A stretch of DNA of 64,000 nt from Nocardioides jensenii JCM 1364 = NBRC 14755 (GCF_001552535.1 NZ_BCRJ01000003.1:205217-269216); one strand, 5' to 3'. Counted from the first letter of the stretch, positions 22,982 through 32,318 are shown. The notes: a model not told the origin generated them from the sequence alone. Program-made: numbers and translations.

Positions 22982-24394
22982 TCAGGGCCACTGAGGCCTG
23001 ACCGCCGGAATCACCTGCTCCACAGCCAGTTCGCGCAGCGGCAGAACGCTCGCGCCTGCCGCGGAGACGGTGCGTACCGCACCGACGTACCCCCGGGTGC
23101 CACGCACGACCACGGCGCGCGCCCGGGCCGGGATCGGGACCGACGTGGTGGTCCCGGGGAGCAATCGCACCAGGGTGGCCTTGCGGTCCTGGCCGGGAAA
23201 CTCGATGCTCACCCGGCTGGCCGTGTCGGTCGGGGTCAGGGTCAGGACGCTCCCCGCCCTGCCGGGCAGCGCGGTGGCGCTGTCGCCATCGATGACGTCG
23301 CCCGCCGGAAGATGAACCAGGTCGTCGGCGACCACCGCACGCAACGACGCGACGACAGGTTGGGTCGACTCGATGCGCAGCGTGGTGTTCTCCTCGGCGA
23401 GCAGCTTGACCAGGCTCGCGGGCAGTTCGGAGACCGCCACCTCACCGGCCGGAATGTCGATGTCGTCGAGGCCACGGGGCGTGAAGGTGCTCTCCTCGCC
23501 GACCACCTGGAGAGTGACCCGACCCGCGTCCGTGCCGGGATTGGCCAGCACCAGCGTGGGCTCGCCCAAGGAACGGGGCATCGCTGGAATCAGCTGCGTG
23601 GTCGCGGGACCTGCCGTGGAGGGCAGCCAGTCCGCGACCGGGTCGCCGCCGCGCGGCGTGTAGGAGTCCGTGACCGTGGCCGCGACCCGACCCCGGGAGA
23701 CCGTGACCCGGACCGCGAGCGCGTCGCGGTTGGGTGCGAGCTCGGCCAGGTCGACGACGTCGCTGCCGTGACCCGTCAGGGTCAACCCACGGGAGTCGAC
23801 GTCGATCAGCTCGCCCGTGGTGCTCCACAGGGTGAGGTCGGCGACTGCCGGGCCGGTGTCGGGGTTGGCGAGCAGGATCTTGGACTCGTGGAGCCCGCCG
23901 GCGCCGGCTCCCACGAACCAGCGCTCGCCGGCCGGCGTCGCGCACTGTCCGGCGGCTGGGTGCTGGTCGGCGCCGAACCGGGCGCCGAAGAGGCCGGGCG
24001 CCTGCTCTCCGGACCCGGTGATCATCACGGCCTCGCGCGCCCCGGGGACCGTCGTCGCCGCGCCCGCGGGCACGTTGATCTTCTGGCTGCTCTCGCCGGC
24101 GGCCACCCGACTCACGAGCTCGCCCTCGCCACCGTCGGTGGTTCCGTGCCCGACCGTGAGGTCGGGGCTGCCCGGCACGGCTCCCGGGCAGAGCATGCTC
24201 AGGCTGGTCAGCGGGCGGCTGGCCGGTGCCAGATCCGGGGCCTGCTCGGGGTCGTCGGACGGCTGTTGCAGGGCCAGAGCGGCTCCGGAGACCACGATGG
24301 CGCCCAGGGCCACGGCCAGCACCGGAGACATCCCCCGGCGACGCGTGGCGTGGCGCTCGGCCACCCGTCGCCCCTGGTTGCGCGCGCCACTCAT
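22982..24394 (-). CDS. DUF5719 secreted/membrane-anchored protein
   Basis: This 470-residue protein has a basic N-terminus and one membrane segment (SPVLAVALGAIVVSGAALAL), and then an extracytoplasmic, beta-rich region with repeated patterns such as LLANPDTGPAVADLTLWSTTGE and LVLANPGTDAGRVTLQV. It matches the actinobacterial DUF5719 family of unknown function. It begins at ATG 24394 overlapping the stop of the glycosyltransferase fusion gene by 4 bases, so the two proteins probably act together at the cell surface. Confidence 0.8.
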   Translation of the reverse strand: MSGARNQGRRVAERHATRRRGMSPVLAVALGAIVVSGAALALQQPSDDPEQAPDLAPASRPLTSLSMLCPGAVPGSPDLTVGHGTTDGGEGELVSRVAAGESSQKINVPAGAATTVPGAREAVMITGSGEQAPGLFGARFGADQHPAAGQCATPAGERWFVGAGAGGLHESKILLANPDTGPAVADLTLWSTTGELIDVDSRGLTLTGHGSDVVDLAELAPNRDALAVRVTVSRGRVAATVTDSYTPRGGDPVADWLPSTAGPATTQLIPAMPRSLGEPTLVLANPGTDAGRVTLQVVGEESTFTPRGLDDIDIPAGEVAVSELPASLVKLLAEENTTLRIESTQPVVASLRAVVADDLVHLPAGDVIDGDSATALPGRAGSVLTLTPTDTASRVSIEFPGQDRKATLVRLLPGTTTSVPIPARARAVVVRGTRGYVGAVRTVSAAGASVLPLRELAVEQVIPAVRPQWP

Positions 24395-27219
24395 GACTGC
24401 TCCTTCCGGGCCGGGCCGCACAGCACGGCGACCACGATGATGGCGACGAGTTGCACGAGGAGCAGCCAGGTGTGCCACCAAGGTCCGTCGCCCTCGAGGG
24501 CATCGGCGCGGGCAGGCTGGTCGAACTGCCAGGCCCGAGTGGTGCGATCGACGCTGCTGGCCTGGGTCAACCCGGTGGCCGCGTCCAGGGTCGCCGCCAC
24601 CTGGGCGTCGGCGGGGCCGGGCATGACGATGTAGTCGAGGCCGCGGGCCGGCAGTTGGGCGACGAGCTCAGCGGTGGGGTCGGCCACGAGTTGCTGGATC
24701 TGTGCGCCGAACCCGCGGTCGGGACCGGTCAGCGCCAAGATCTCGTCCTGGCCGACCGTCACCCCGTCCTCGCGGTGCACGCGCCAGGTCAGCCCGGTTG
24801 CGGCGTCGCCGCGCAGCATGAGGACGCCGTGCCCGGCGCCTTCATGCGCCGCCTGCGCCATGTAGGCCGGCACCTCGGAGTCAGTGGGGCGCTCCAGCAG
24901 GTTGTCGCCATCGGCAACCCACCACAGCAGTCCGCAGGTGGGAACGGCGAGCGCCACCACGGCGAGCAGACCCGCGACGGGCTGCCGCCAGCCGAAGCTG
25001 GCGCCCGTGAAGCTCTCACGCAGGCCGTGCCCCGCAACCATCACGGCCACGATCAACGCGGCCTGGGCCAGGAGGAGCAGGAAGCCGCTGCCCGGTCGGG
25101 CGGTGCCCGCGGGGAGCTCGATCGACACGTGGCTCAGCGTCGCCGCGAACACGGCGGCCAGCGCGACCAGGAGCCAGCAGGCTGTCACCACCGCGCGAGT
25201 ACGGACACGGAAGACGGCCAGGACAGCCGGCAGGAGCAGCAGGAGCCCGATCCATTGTGGGGCCGAGGGGCCACCGAAGCGGCCGGCGGCGAGGTCGTGC
25301 GCGCCGGGCTGGGCCATGATGCGGCCGGCCTCGAGGAACAGGGCCGAGACGTCGTGCCCGAGGAGCCCGACCGCCCCGGGCAGGAGCAGGACCGGTGGGG
25401 TCAGCACCAGGGCGACCAGGGGACCCCACACCGAGGGACGGCGGACGAGGTCGCGGGCCACCACGAACAGCAGCACCACGACGATCGCGACCAGCACGAG
25501 CACGAACAACCAGGCGGCCGGAGTGAAGGCGGTGAGCAGGGCCAGCAGCAGGCTCGAGCGCCATCCGGCCCGCCAGCGGCGGTCCGCCGACGAGTCGGTC
25601 AGGCCGAGCGCGGCGTGGGCCAGCCACGGCAGCAACGCAGCCGAGGCCAGCACGCCGAACCGTCCCTGGCCCCACGCGCCACTGGCGACCGGCACGGCGG
25701 CGTAGGTCAGCGCCGCCCAGCCGACGATCCAGCGTGAGGCGGGCTTGCCGGAACCGAGCTCGGCAACGACCGATCCGAAGCGCCAGGCGCCCCACGCCGC
25801 CAACGGCACGGCGGCCACGAACAGCAGAGAGATCGCCGCGGAGGCGCTGCCCAGGAGGACCGTGCCGACCAGTGCGAGCGGCAGGACGTAGGCCGGGGTG
25901 GGGGCATCGGTGCCCTGGCCGATCTGGTGCCAGCCCTGGGTGACCAGGCGCCACCAGTCGCCGGAACCCTCCGGTGCGGGTGAGAGTGCACCACCGGTGA
26001 TGCCGTGGAACGCCTCGCGTGCGCCCCACACACTGAGCAGGAGGAGCACGGTGGAGAGCACCGCGGCCGGGCTGGTGATGAAACGGACCAGGAGTCCACT
26101 GTCGGCGGCAAGATCCTCGTCGGCGTCGTCGAGTCGTCGTTCGGAGACCGCGCCGGCGGCATCGATTCGGGCAACGCGCCGGCGATCAGCAGCGTCGCGG
26201 CCCTGGTTGGCGACGGCGGAGGCCACCTCGCCGGCGAAGTCGAAGCCGTGCCGGTAGGGCAACCACCAGGGCGCCAGGAGCCTGGTGACCCGTTCGGCAC
26301 GCGGATCGCCCAGCGAACGCCGGTCGGCGCGGGCGGAACGGATCCGCCCCGGGTGAGCGAGCACGCTCATCAGCGCGCCGAACTCGTCACGAGCCAGACC
26401 CGGCGAGCGGGCGAGCAGGAATCCCAGCCCGCGCAGGACCGTGCCGAGGACGAGACGGAGAACCTTCAACGGCAGCGAGCGACCCGAGCCGTTGACCAGG
26501 AGGGTGTAGAGAGCGGCGGAACGCTCCGCACGGTGCACGCGTCGACCGGTGGTCGTCGTGGTGCGCAGGCCACGGGCGGCGGCCTCCGCGTGGAACACGA
26601 CTGCTTGCGGGACGACGACCGTCGTGAAGCCCGATCGGGCGGCACGCCACCCGAAGTCGATGTCGTTGCCGAAGACCGGGAGCGCGGGATCGAAGCCCCC
26701 CAACTGCTCGAGCACCGACCTGCGGACCAGCATGCCGGCGGTGTTCACCGCGAGCACCTCGCGCACGTCCTGGTGCTGCCCCTGGTCATACTCCCCACGT
26801 TCGAGCCCGGTCTCGCGTCGCCCGGCACCCGAGATGGTCACCCCGATCTCGAGGAGACGCCGCAGCGAGGGCCATTCGCGCAGTTTCGGGCCGACGATGT
26901 CCGCGCCGTGAGCGGCAGCCGCGTCCAGCAGCAGGGCCAGGGTGTTCGGTTCCGGACGCGCGTCGTCGTGCAGCAGCCAGACCCACTCGGTGGTCAGGTG
27001 GGGCAGGGCATGGGCGACCGCCTGCGGGAAGGAGCCGTGGTGCACCGAGACCGCGTCGGGGCCGAGTGCTGCGGAGATCAGGTCGACGGACTCGTCCGTG
27101 CTTCCCGTGTCGACGGCGAGCACCCGGTCCGGCGGTTGCTGCTGGTCGTCGAGACCAGCCAGCACCGCCGGCAACCAGCGTGCACCGTCATGGCTGACCA
27201 GCAGAGCAGTGACCGTCAC
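24391..27219 (-). CDS. Glycosyltransferase family 2 fused to a large membrane domain
   Basis: This 942-residue protein has an N-terminal GT-A domain (TALLVSHDGARWLPAVLAGLDDQ, AVDTGSTDES, WVWLLHDDARPEP, GGFDPALPVFGNDIDFGWRAARSGF; about residues 1-280). A long C-terminal region follows with about twelve membrane segments and an extracytoplasmic tail near the end. It probably transfers a sugar to a lipid-linked or surface acceptor; the substrate is unknown. It starts at GTG 27219, with TAGGGT (27227-27232) seven bases upstream. It heads a minus-strand operon with DUF5719. A related large glycosyltransferase sits near whiB2 in mycobacteria. Confidence 0.88.
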   Translation of the reverse strand: MTVTALLVSHDGARWLPAVLAGLDDQQQPPDRVLAVDTGSTDESVDLISAALGPDAVSVHHGSFPQAVAHALPHLTTEWVWLLHDDARPEPNTLALLLDAAAAHGADIVGPKLREWPSLRRLLEIGVTISGAGRRETGLERGEYDQGQHQDVREVLAVNTAGMLVRRSVLEQLGGFDPALPVFGNDIDFGWRAARSGFTTVVVPQAVVFHAEAAARGLRTTTTTGRRVHRAERSAALYTLLVNGSGRSLPLKVLRLVLGTVLRGLGFLLARSPGLARDEFGALMSVLAHPGRIRSARADRRSLGDPRAERVTRLLAPWWLPYRHGFDFAGEVASAVANQGRDAADRRRVARIDAAGAVSERRLDDADEDLAADSGLLVRFITSPAAVLSTVLLLLSVWGAREAFHGITGGALSPAPEGSGDWWRLVTQGWHQIGQGTDAPTPAYVLPLALVGTVLLGSASAAISLLFVAAVPLAAWGAWRFGSVVAELGSGKPASRWIVGWAALTYAAVPVASGAWGQGRFGVLASAALLPWLAHAALGLTDSSADRRWRAGWRSSLLLALLTAFTPAAWLFVLVLVAIVVVLLFVVARDLVRRPSVWGPLVALVLTPPVLLLPGAVGLLGHDVSALFLEAGRIMAQPGAHDLAAGRFGGPSAPQWIGLLLLLPAVLAVFRVRTRAVVTACWLLVALAAVFAATLSHVSIELPAGTARPGSGFLLLLAQAALIVAVMVAGHGLRESFTGASFGWRQPVAGLLAVVALAVPTCGLLWWVADGDNLLERPTDSEVPAYMAQAAHEGAGHGVLMLRGDAATGLTWRVHREDGVTVGQDEILALTGPDRGFGAQIQQLVADPTAELVAQLPARGLDYIVMPGPADAQVAATLDAATGLTQASSVDRTTRAWQFDQPARADALEGDGPWWHTWLLLVQLVAIIVVAVLCGPARKEQS

Positions 27220-27274
27220 GGCGGAAACCCTAGTCGCCGCCGGTCGACACTCGGAAAACGTGCCCTGCGGGTGG

Positions 27275-27532
27275 TCAGACCGCCCGCTTCTTCAACTTGC
27301 GACGCTCACGCTCCGACAGACCGCCCCAGATGCCGAAGCGTTCGTCGTTCATCAGCGCGTACTCGAGGCAGTCGCCTCGCACGTCACAGGTCAGGCAGAC
27401 CTTCTTGGCTTCTCTGGTGGACCCACCCTTTTCCGGGAAGAACGCCTCCGGATCGGTCTGGGCGCACAGCGCCCTTTCCTGCCAACCGAACTCTTCCGCG
27501 TCGTCCCCGTCAAGGAGAAAAAGCTCTCGCAC
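27275..27532 (-). CDS. whiB: WhiB-family iron-sulfur transcription factor (WhiB/WhmD/WhiB2 type)
   Basis: This 85-residue protein has the four cluster-binding Cys residues (ALCAQTD, then VCLTCDVRGDC), the GIWGG turn and a basic tail RERRKLKKRAV. It matches the WhiB branch that controls cell division and septation in Streptomyces and mycobacteria. The GTG at 27532 (VRELFLLDGDD) is preferred over the longer frame because GAAAGGGG precedes it. A good sigma-70-type promoter lies upstream, giving a leader of about 38 bases. It is divergent from cofD. Confidence 0.93.
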   Translation of the reverse strand: MRELFLLDGDDAEEFGWQERALCAQTDPEAFFPEKGGSTREAKKVCLTCDVRGDCLEYALMNDERFGIWGGLSERERRKLKKRAV

Positions 27533-27578
27533 GGCATTCCCCTTTCGACCCTGGCTTTGCGTGAAGAACACTAATGGA

Positions 27579-27607
27579 ATTACATGCCTGTCGTACCCGG
27601 AAGTCAA
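27579..27607 (-). promoter_or_regulatory. Promoter of whiB
   Basis: On the minus strand TTGACT (27602-27607), a 17-base spacer and TGTAAT (27579-27584) form the best -35/-10 pair seen in the window. Confidence 0.65.
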
Positions 27608-27617
27608 GCCCGGATCT

Positions 27618-27625
27618 GCTATAAA
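27618..27625 (+). promoter_or_regulatory. Candidate extended -10 for cofD
   Basis: TGCTATAAA (from 27618) is an extended -10-like element 45 bases before the cofD start, divergent from the whiB promoter. No good -35 is present. Confidence 0.4.
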
Positions 27626-27669
27626 CCCCCGGCAGGGCCAAGTCAGACCCGATCGGGCAGGCTAGGCAC

Positions 27670-28662
27670 ATGTCTTCGATCACTGTGCTCTCCGGCGGCA
27701 TGGGCGGCGCCCGGTTCCTGCAGGGGCTGCTCCATGGCCTGGCCGCCCACCGTATGCCCTTCCCCCAGGACACCGCCGTCACGGTCGTCGCCAACACTGC
27801 CGATGACATCTGGGTGCACGGACTCAAGGTCTGTCCCGACCTCGACACGGTGATGTACACACTCGGCGACGGCATCGACCTCGACCGCGGTTGGGGGCGC
27901 CGCGACGAGACGTGGAGCGTGAAGGACGAGCTGGCGACGTACGGCGTCGAACCCACCTGGTTCGGACTCGGCGACCGGGACATCGCCACTCATCTGGTCC
28001 GGACCCAGATGCTCGAGGCCGGCTACCCCCTCTCGGACGTGACCCAGGCGCTGTGCCGTCGCTGGCAACCGGGCGTCACCCTGCTTCCGATGAGCGACGA
28101 CCGGGTCGAGACCCACGTCGCGATCGCCGATGCGGACTCCCCCTCGGGCAAGCGGGTGATCCACTTCCAGGAGTACTGGGTGCGGCTGCGCGCCGAGGTA
28201 CCGGCCGAGAAGCTCGTCTTCGTCGGCCTCGACCAGTCCTCCCCCGCACCCGGCGTCGTGGCGGCAATCACCGGCGCCGACCTGGTGATCCTGCCGCCCT
28301 CCAACCCGGTTGTCTCGGTGGGCACGATCCTGGGAGTTCCCGGCATCCGCGAGGCGCTGCACGAGACAGATGCTCCCGTCGTGGGCCTCTCACCGATCGT
28401 CGGCAACACCCACGTCCGCGGGATGGCCGAGCAGATGCTGACCTCGATCGGTGTCGAGGTGAGCGCCGCCGGAGTGGCCGGGCACTACGGCGCACGGAGC
28501 CGTGGAGGCGTCCTCGACGGCTGGCTGGTCGACGACGCGGACGCCGACCAGGTTGCCCGGGTGGAGTCCCTCGGCATCGCGTGCCGCGCCGTGCCCCTGA
28601 TGATGACCTCGCCCGACGCCACCGCGACGATGGCAGCCACGGCAGCCGAGCTCGTGCGATGA
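27670..28662 (+). CDS. cofD: 2-phospho-L-lactate / phosphoenolpyruvyl transferase of F420 synthesis
   Basis: This 330-residue protein is the CofD/FbiA family enzyme joining the phospho-carboxylate unit from a GDP-activated donor to Fo, giving (dehydro-)F420-0. Visible motifs are VLSGGMGGARFLQGL at the N-terminus, NTADDIWVHGLKVCPDLDTVMYTL, and VILPPSNPVVSVGTILGVPGIREAL. The stop overlaps the cofE start (ATGA). It lies next to whiB, as in mycobacteria. Confidence 0.95.
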   Translation: MSSITVLSGGMGGARFLQGLLHGLAAHRMPFPQDTAVTVVANTADDIWVHGLKVCPDLDTVMYTLGDGIDLDRGWGRRDETWSVKDELATYGVEPTWFGLGDRDIATHLVRTQMLEAGYPLSDVTQALCRRWQPGVTLLPMSDDRVETHVAIADADSPSGKRVIHFQEYWVRLRAEVPAEKLVFVGLDQSSPAPGVVAAITGADLVILPPSNPVVSVGTILGVPGIREALHETDAPVVGLSPIVGNTHVRGMAEQMLTSIGVEVSAAGVAGHYGARSRGGVLDGWLVDDADADQVARVESLGIACRAVPLMMTSPDATATMAATAAELVR

Positions 28663-29636
28663 GCACACCGATCACCGTCATCGCACCTGACGGCGTCGGG
28701 GAGGTCGGAGAAGATGACGACCTCGCCGCACTGGTGCTGGCGAGCTGCACGGTCGCCGACGGCGACATCGTGACGATCACCAGCAAGGTGGTCAGCAAGG
28801 CCGAGGGGCGACGACGCACCGGCGACCGGGCTGCGGCCGTGGCCGGGGAGACCGTCCGGGTGGTCGCGCGGCGCGGTCCGACGCTGATCGTGCGCACCCA
28901 CCTCGGTCTGACCATGGCCGCGGCGGGGATCGATGCCTCGAACGTCACGGCCGGTGACCACCTGCTGCTGCCCGAGGACCCGGACCGTACGGCGCGCACG
29001 GTGCGCGCAGCGATCGCCGAACGTACGGGAGTCAACGTCGCGGTGCTGGTGACCGACACCGCCGGGAGAGCCTGGCGCAACGGTCAGTCGGACATCGCCA
29101 TCGGAGCCGCCGGCCTGGTCGTGCTCGAGGACTTCGCCGGTCGCGTCGACCCCTACGGCAACTCGTTGGCGGTGACCGCACCAGCCGTGGCCGACGAGCT
29201 CGCGGGTGCCGCCGAGCTGGCCGCCGGGAAGCTCTCGACGCGCCCGTTCGCAGTGATCAGTGGGCGCCCCGACCTGGTCCTCCCCCCGGGTGAGGACGGA
29301 CCCGGCGCCGCGGCACTGATCCGCGAGGACGGCGAGGACCTGTTCGGCTTCGGGTCGCGCGAGGCGGTCCTCAACGCACTCGCCGGCACCGGGCACGACG
29401 TCTTCGGAAGCCCCGCACCCGCCGACGACTTCGCGACGGCCGTCGGCGCCGTCCTGCACGATGCCGGCAGAGTCGAGGCCTCCGGGCAACTCGTCTCCGT
29501 GACCGTCACCGACCCTCACCGAGACCACGTCGCACGCCTCGAGGCGCTCGCGTTCGCATTCGGCTGGTCCGCGTCCGTGAGTGCGGGCGAGGGGTCGCAC
29601 GGCCTCGACATCACGTTTCAACCGACCTGTCCGTAG
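28659..29636 (+). CDS. cofE: Coenzyme F420-0:L-glutamate ligase
   Basis: This 325-residue protein adds glutamates to F420-0 using GTP. The CofE domain occupies about residues 1-235, with VTITSKVVSKAEGR, VLVTDTAGRAWRNGQSDIAIG and DPYGNSLAVTAPAVADELA. Mycobacterial FbiB has an additional FMN-binding nitroreductase-like domain of about 200 residues that reduces the dehydro intermediate. Here only a tail of about 80 to 90 residues without that signature follows. A separate FMN reductase elsewhere, or a saturated precursor, may be used. Its start is coupled to cofD. Confidence 0.93.
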   Translation: MSTPITVIAPDGVGEVGEDDDLAALVLASCTVADGDIVTITSKVVSKAEGRRRTGDRAAAVAGETVRVVARRGPTLIVRTHLGLTMAAAGIDASNVTAGDHLLLPEDPDRTARTVRAAIAERTGVNVAVLVTDTAGRAWRNGQSDIAIGAAGLVVLEDFAGRVDPYGNSLAVTAPAVADELAGAAELAAGKLSTRPFAVISGRPDLVLPPGEDGPGAAALIREDGEDLFGFGSREAVLNALAGTGHDVFGSPAPADDFATAVGAVLHDAGRVEASGQLVSVTVTDPHRDHVARLEALAFAFGWSASVSAGEGSHGLDITFQPTCP

Positions 29637-29685
29637 ACTCTGCCGACGTACGCCCCAAAGACGACCGTGAGAGAAGCCTGAATCC

Positions 29686-30429
29686 GTGGCCACTTCCAAG
29701 AAGGCCAGCCGACGCGACGTCGCTGACCAGCTCCGCAACCAGCAGAAGCGCGCCGACAAGCGCCAGGGCATGGTGATCGTCGGTGCCTGCGTGCTGATCG
29801 CGGTCGTCATCATCGGACTTGCCGCCTTCCGGCCGATCAAGAACTGGTGGGACCTCCGGGCGTTCAAGGACACCGACATCTCCGACATCGGCGCCCCCGC
29901 CAGCTCCTGCCAGGACATCTTCACCAAGAAGGCCACCGGCAACCAGGAGCACGTGGAGCCGGGCACCGACATCGACTACGACGATGCGCCGCCCGCGTTC
30001 GGCAAGCACGAGAACACGCCGGACACGATGGACCGCAAGCTCTACACCGAGGACGACCGGCCCCGGGTCGAGATGCTCGTGCACAACCTCGAGCACGGTT
30101 ACACGATCGTCTGGTACGACGAGACCGCCGCCGACAACGACGAGCAGATGACCGAGCTGAAGGCCATCGCCAGCAAGCTCAAGGGCACCAGCAACCCGCG
30201 GCTGAAGTTCAAGGCCGTGCCGTGGCTCTCGTCCGACGGCAAGGCCTTCCCCGACGGCCAGCACATCGCCATCACCCACTGGTCCAAGGGCGGACACGAC
30301 GTCGACGTGAGCCAGGTCGAGAAGCAGGTCGGCGTCTGGCAGTACTGCTCGAAGGTCTCCGGCGAGGCCCTCTACGACTTCATGATCAAGTACGACTACC
30401 TCGACTCCCCGGAGCCCGGCGGCATGTGA
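29686..30429 (+). CDS. DUF3105 membrane-anchored protein
   Basis: This 247-residue protein has a basic N-terminal helix, one membrane segment (MVIVGACVLIAVVIIGLAAF) and an extracytoplasmic DUF3105 domain with HNLEHGYTIVWYDE and KAVPWLSSDGKAFPDGQHIAITHW. The function of the family is unknown; the conserved His residues suggest metal binding. The GTG start at 29686 is preceded by a possible -10 TAGACT (about 29635) that overlaps the end of cofE. A strong terminator follows. Confidence 0.88.
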   Translation: MATSKKASRRDVADQLRNQQKRADKRQGMVIVGACVLIAVVIIGLAAFRPIKNWWDLRAFKDTDISDIGAPASSCQDIFTKKATGNQEHVEPGTDIDYDDAPPAFGKHENTPDTMDRKLYTEDDRPRVEMLVHNLEHGYTIVWYDETAADNDEQMTELKAIASKLKGTSNPRLKFKAVPWLSSDGKAFPDGQHIAITHWSKGGHDVDVSQVEKQVGVWQYCSKVSGEALYDFMIKYDYLDSPEPGGM

Positions 30430-30439
30430 GGCACCACGA

Positions 30440-30478
30440 GAACCGGGCCGGAGCTGACGAACAGCTCCGGCCCGGTTC
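30440..30478. terminator. Strong bidirectional terminator
   Basis: A perfect 17-bp stem (30440-30456 with 30462-30478, starting GAACCGGGCC) with a 5-base loop is followed by CTT. It lies between the convergent DUF3105 and sugar nucleotidyltransferase genes. Confidence 0.85.
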
Positions 30479-30505
30479 TTGCGTTGTGACGTCCCAGCGT
30501 GGAGC

Positions 30506-31576
30506 TCAGCTGCGGATGTCTCCGCAGTCGACGCGCTCCCCGACCGGCAGCGAGACCGCCGCACCGATGGAAGCCTCGTCGCCCAGCGTCGCCTCGACGA
30601 GCACGGCCTTCTCCCCGACCACGGCATCGGGGCCGACGACCGAGTCGGTGACCCGGGCACCGGCTCCGATCCGGGCGCCGGTCATGAGGACGCTGCCACT
30701 GACCTCGGCGGAGTCGTCGATCACGACGTCGGCCATCACGACCGACCCGCCACCGACCGTTGCCGTGGCCGCGACCTCGGCCGAGGAGTGCACGCGCGCG
30801 CCGGTGGAAACTGCCTCGACAGCCGGAGTCGGCGCGGCGCCGAGGACCACGTCCTGTGAGGCCGCGACCAACGCCGCCGGCGTACCGACGTCACGCCAGT
30901 AGGCGGAGTCCACGAACCCGACGACCAGGTGGCCCTCGGCAACCAGGCCGGGAAAGGTCTCGCGCTCGACGGAGACGACCTGTGCGGCCGGGATGGTGTC
31001 GATGACGTCGCGACGGAAGATGTAGCAACCGGCGTTGATCTGGTTGGTCACCGGGTTCTCCGACTTCTCCACGAAGTCGAGCACCCGGCCCTGCTCGTCG
31101 GTGGGGACGCAGCCGAAGGCGCGTGCGTCCTCGACCTCGACCAGGTGGAGCGAGACGTCGACGCGGCGACCGCTGCGGCCGGCGCGGAAGTCGGCCAGCT
31201 GGCCGATCAGGTCATGGCCGGAGAGCACGTCGCCGTTGAGGATGATCACGGCCCCGTTGGGATCGTCGGTGAGCGCGTCCGCGACATTGCGGATCGCGCC
31301 ACCGGTGCCCAGGGGCTCCTCCTCCAGCACGTAGTCGAGGCGGACCCCCCAGCGACTGCCGTCACCGAGAACCGGCGCGAACATGTCGGCCTGGTAGGAA
31401 GTGGCCAGCACGACGTGCTCGACACCGGCCTCGGCCAGCCTCGCGATCTGGTGCTCGAGGAACGGAACACCGCCGACGTCGAGAAGGTGCTTGGGACGCC
31501 GGGCGGTCAACGGCAGCAGGCGCGTGCCGAAGCCACCGGCAACGATCACGGCCTCGGGTGCAGGGAGCTCACTCAT
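30506..31576 (-). CDS. Mannose-1-phosphate guanylyltransferase-like nucleotidyltransferase
   Basis: This 356-residue protein has an N-terminal sugar nucleotidyltransferase domain (AVIVAGGFGTRLLPLTARRPKHLL, YVLEEEPLGTGGAI, ILNGDVLSG, WRDVGTP) and a C-terminal left-handed beta-helix of hexapeptide-type repeats. It resembles actinobacterial GDP-mannose pyrophosphorylases (mycobacterial manB, Rv3264c) and would supply nucleotide sugar for wall glycans. The exact sugar is not certain. It starts at ATG 31576 with TAGGCT six bases upstream, in a promoter that overlaps that of the divergent TIGR03089 gene. Confidence 0.88.
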   Translation of the reverse strand: MSELPAPEAVIVAGGFGTRLLPLTARRPKHLLDVGGVPFLEHQIARLAEAGVEHVVLATSYQADMFAPVLGDGSRWGVRLDYVLEEEPLGTGGAIRNVADALTDDPNGAVIILNGDVLSGHDLIGQLADFRAGRSGRRVDVSLHLVEVEDARAFGCVPTDEQGRVLDFVEKSENPVTNQINAGCYIFRRDVIDTIPAAQVVSVERETFPGLVAEGHLVVGFVDSAYWRDVGTPAALVAASQDVVLGAAPTPAVEAVSTGARVHSSAEVAATATVGGGSVVMADVVIDDSAEVSGSVLMTGARIGAGARVTDSVVGPDAVVGEKAVLVEATLGDEASIGAAVSLPVGERVDCGDIRS

Positions 31577-31582
31577 GGCCAC

Positions 31583-31592
31583 AGCCTAGATT
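31583..31592. promoter_or_regulatory. Overlapping divergent -10 boxes
   Basis: TAGGCT on the minus strand (31583-31588) and TAGATT on the plus strand (31587-31592) share two bases, and each ends six bases before its own ATG. The two promoters cannot both be occupied at once. Confidence 0.6.
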
Positions 31593-31598
31593 GTGGGC

Positions 31599-32315
31599 AT
31601 GGCTGACACCTTCCCCGCCCTGCTCGCCGATCTGCTGCGCACGGACCCCGGTCGCCCCCTCGTCACGTTCTACGACGACGCCACCGGTGAGCGCGTCGAG
31701 CTCTCCACCGTGACCTACGCCAACTGGGTGGCGAAGACCTCGAGCCTGTTCGTCGAGGAGTTCGATCTGGAACGTGGTGACACCCTCCTGGTCGACCTGC
31801 CGACGCACTGGTTGGCCCCCGTCTTCCTGGGTGCCGCCTGGAACGTCGGTCTCGCGGTCTCGTTCGATCCCGACCGACCCGCTTCCCTCACGGTCTGTGG
31901 CCCCGACGACCTCGAGCGGTACGCCGCGCGTGGCGACACCGTGCTGGCCTCCGCGCTGCTCCCCCTGGGCGTGCGGTTCCCGAACCCGTTGCCGGCGGGA
32001 GTGCACGACTTCGGTGCGGAGGTCTGGTCCCAGCCCGATGCCTTCATTCCCTGGGACCCGCCGTCCGCCGACGACCTCGCGTTCGCGGACCGGACCCAGG
32101 CCCAAGCGCTGACGCCCGCCGGCGACGCAGTTCCTGACTACGTCGGCGGCGGGCGCCTGCTGACCACGGCGAACCCCGCTTCCCCACGGGGAATCGCCGG
32201 GTTCCTGGCGCCACTGATCAGCGGCGGCTCAGGAATCTGGGTCCGCAACGCCGACCCCGAGGGGCTCGAGCGCCGCGTCGCGGACGAGCGGGCCACCTCG
32301 CGGTGGCTCGCCTGA
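31599..32315 (+). CDS. TIGR03089 family protein
   Basis: This 238-residue actinobacterial protein resembles the N-terminal part of AMP-binding acyl-CoA synthetases (VTFYDDATGERVELSTVTYANWVAKTSSLF; DTLLVDLPTHWLAPVFLGAAWNVGLAV) but lacks the adenylation and C-terminal lid domains. It matches TIGR03089 (mycobacterial Rv3268), of unknown function. It starts at ATG 31599 in a leaderless arrangement. It ends 3 bases before the convergent amidase gene. Confidence 0.9.
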   Translation: MADTFPALLADLLRTDPGRPLVTFYDDATGERVELSTVTYANWVAKTSSLFVEEFDLERGDTLLVDLPTHWLAPVFLGAAWNVGLAVSFDPDRPASLTVCGPDDLERYAARGDTVLASALLPLGVRFPNPLPAGVHDFGAEVWSQPDAFIPWDPPSADDLAFADRTQAQALTPAGDAVPDYVGGGRLLTTANPASPRGIAGFLAPLISGGSGIWVRNADPEGLERRVADERATSRWLA

Positions 32316-32318
32316 TCG

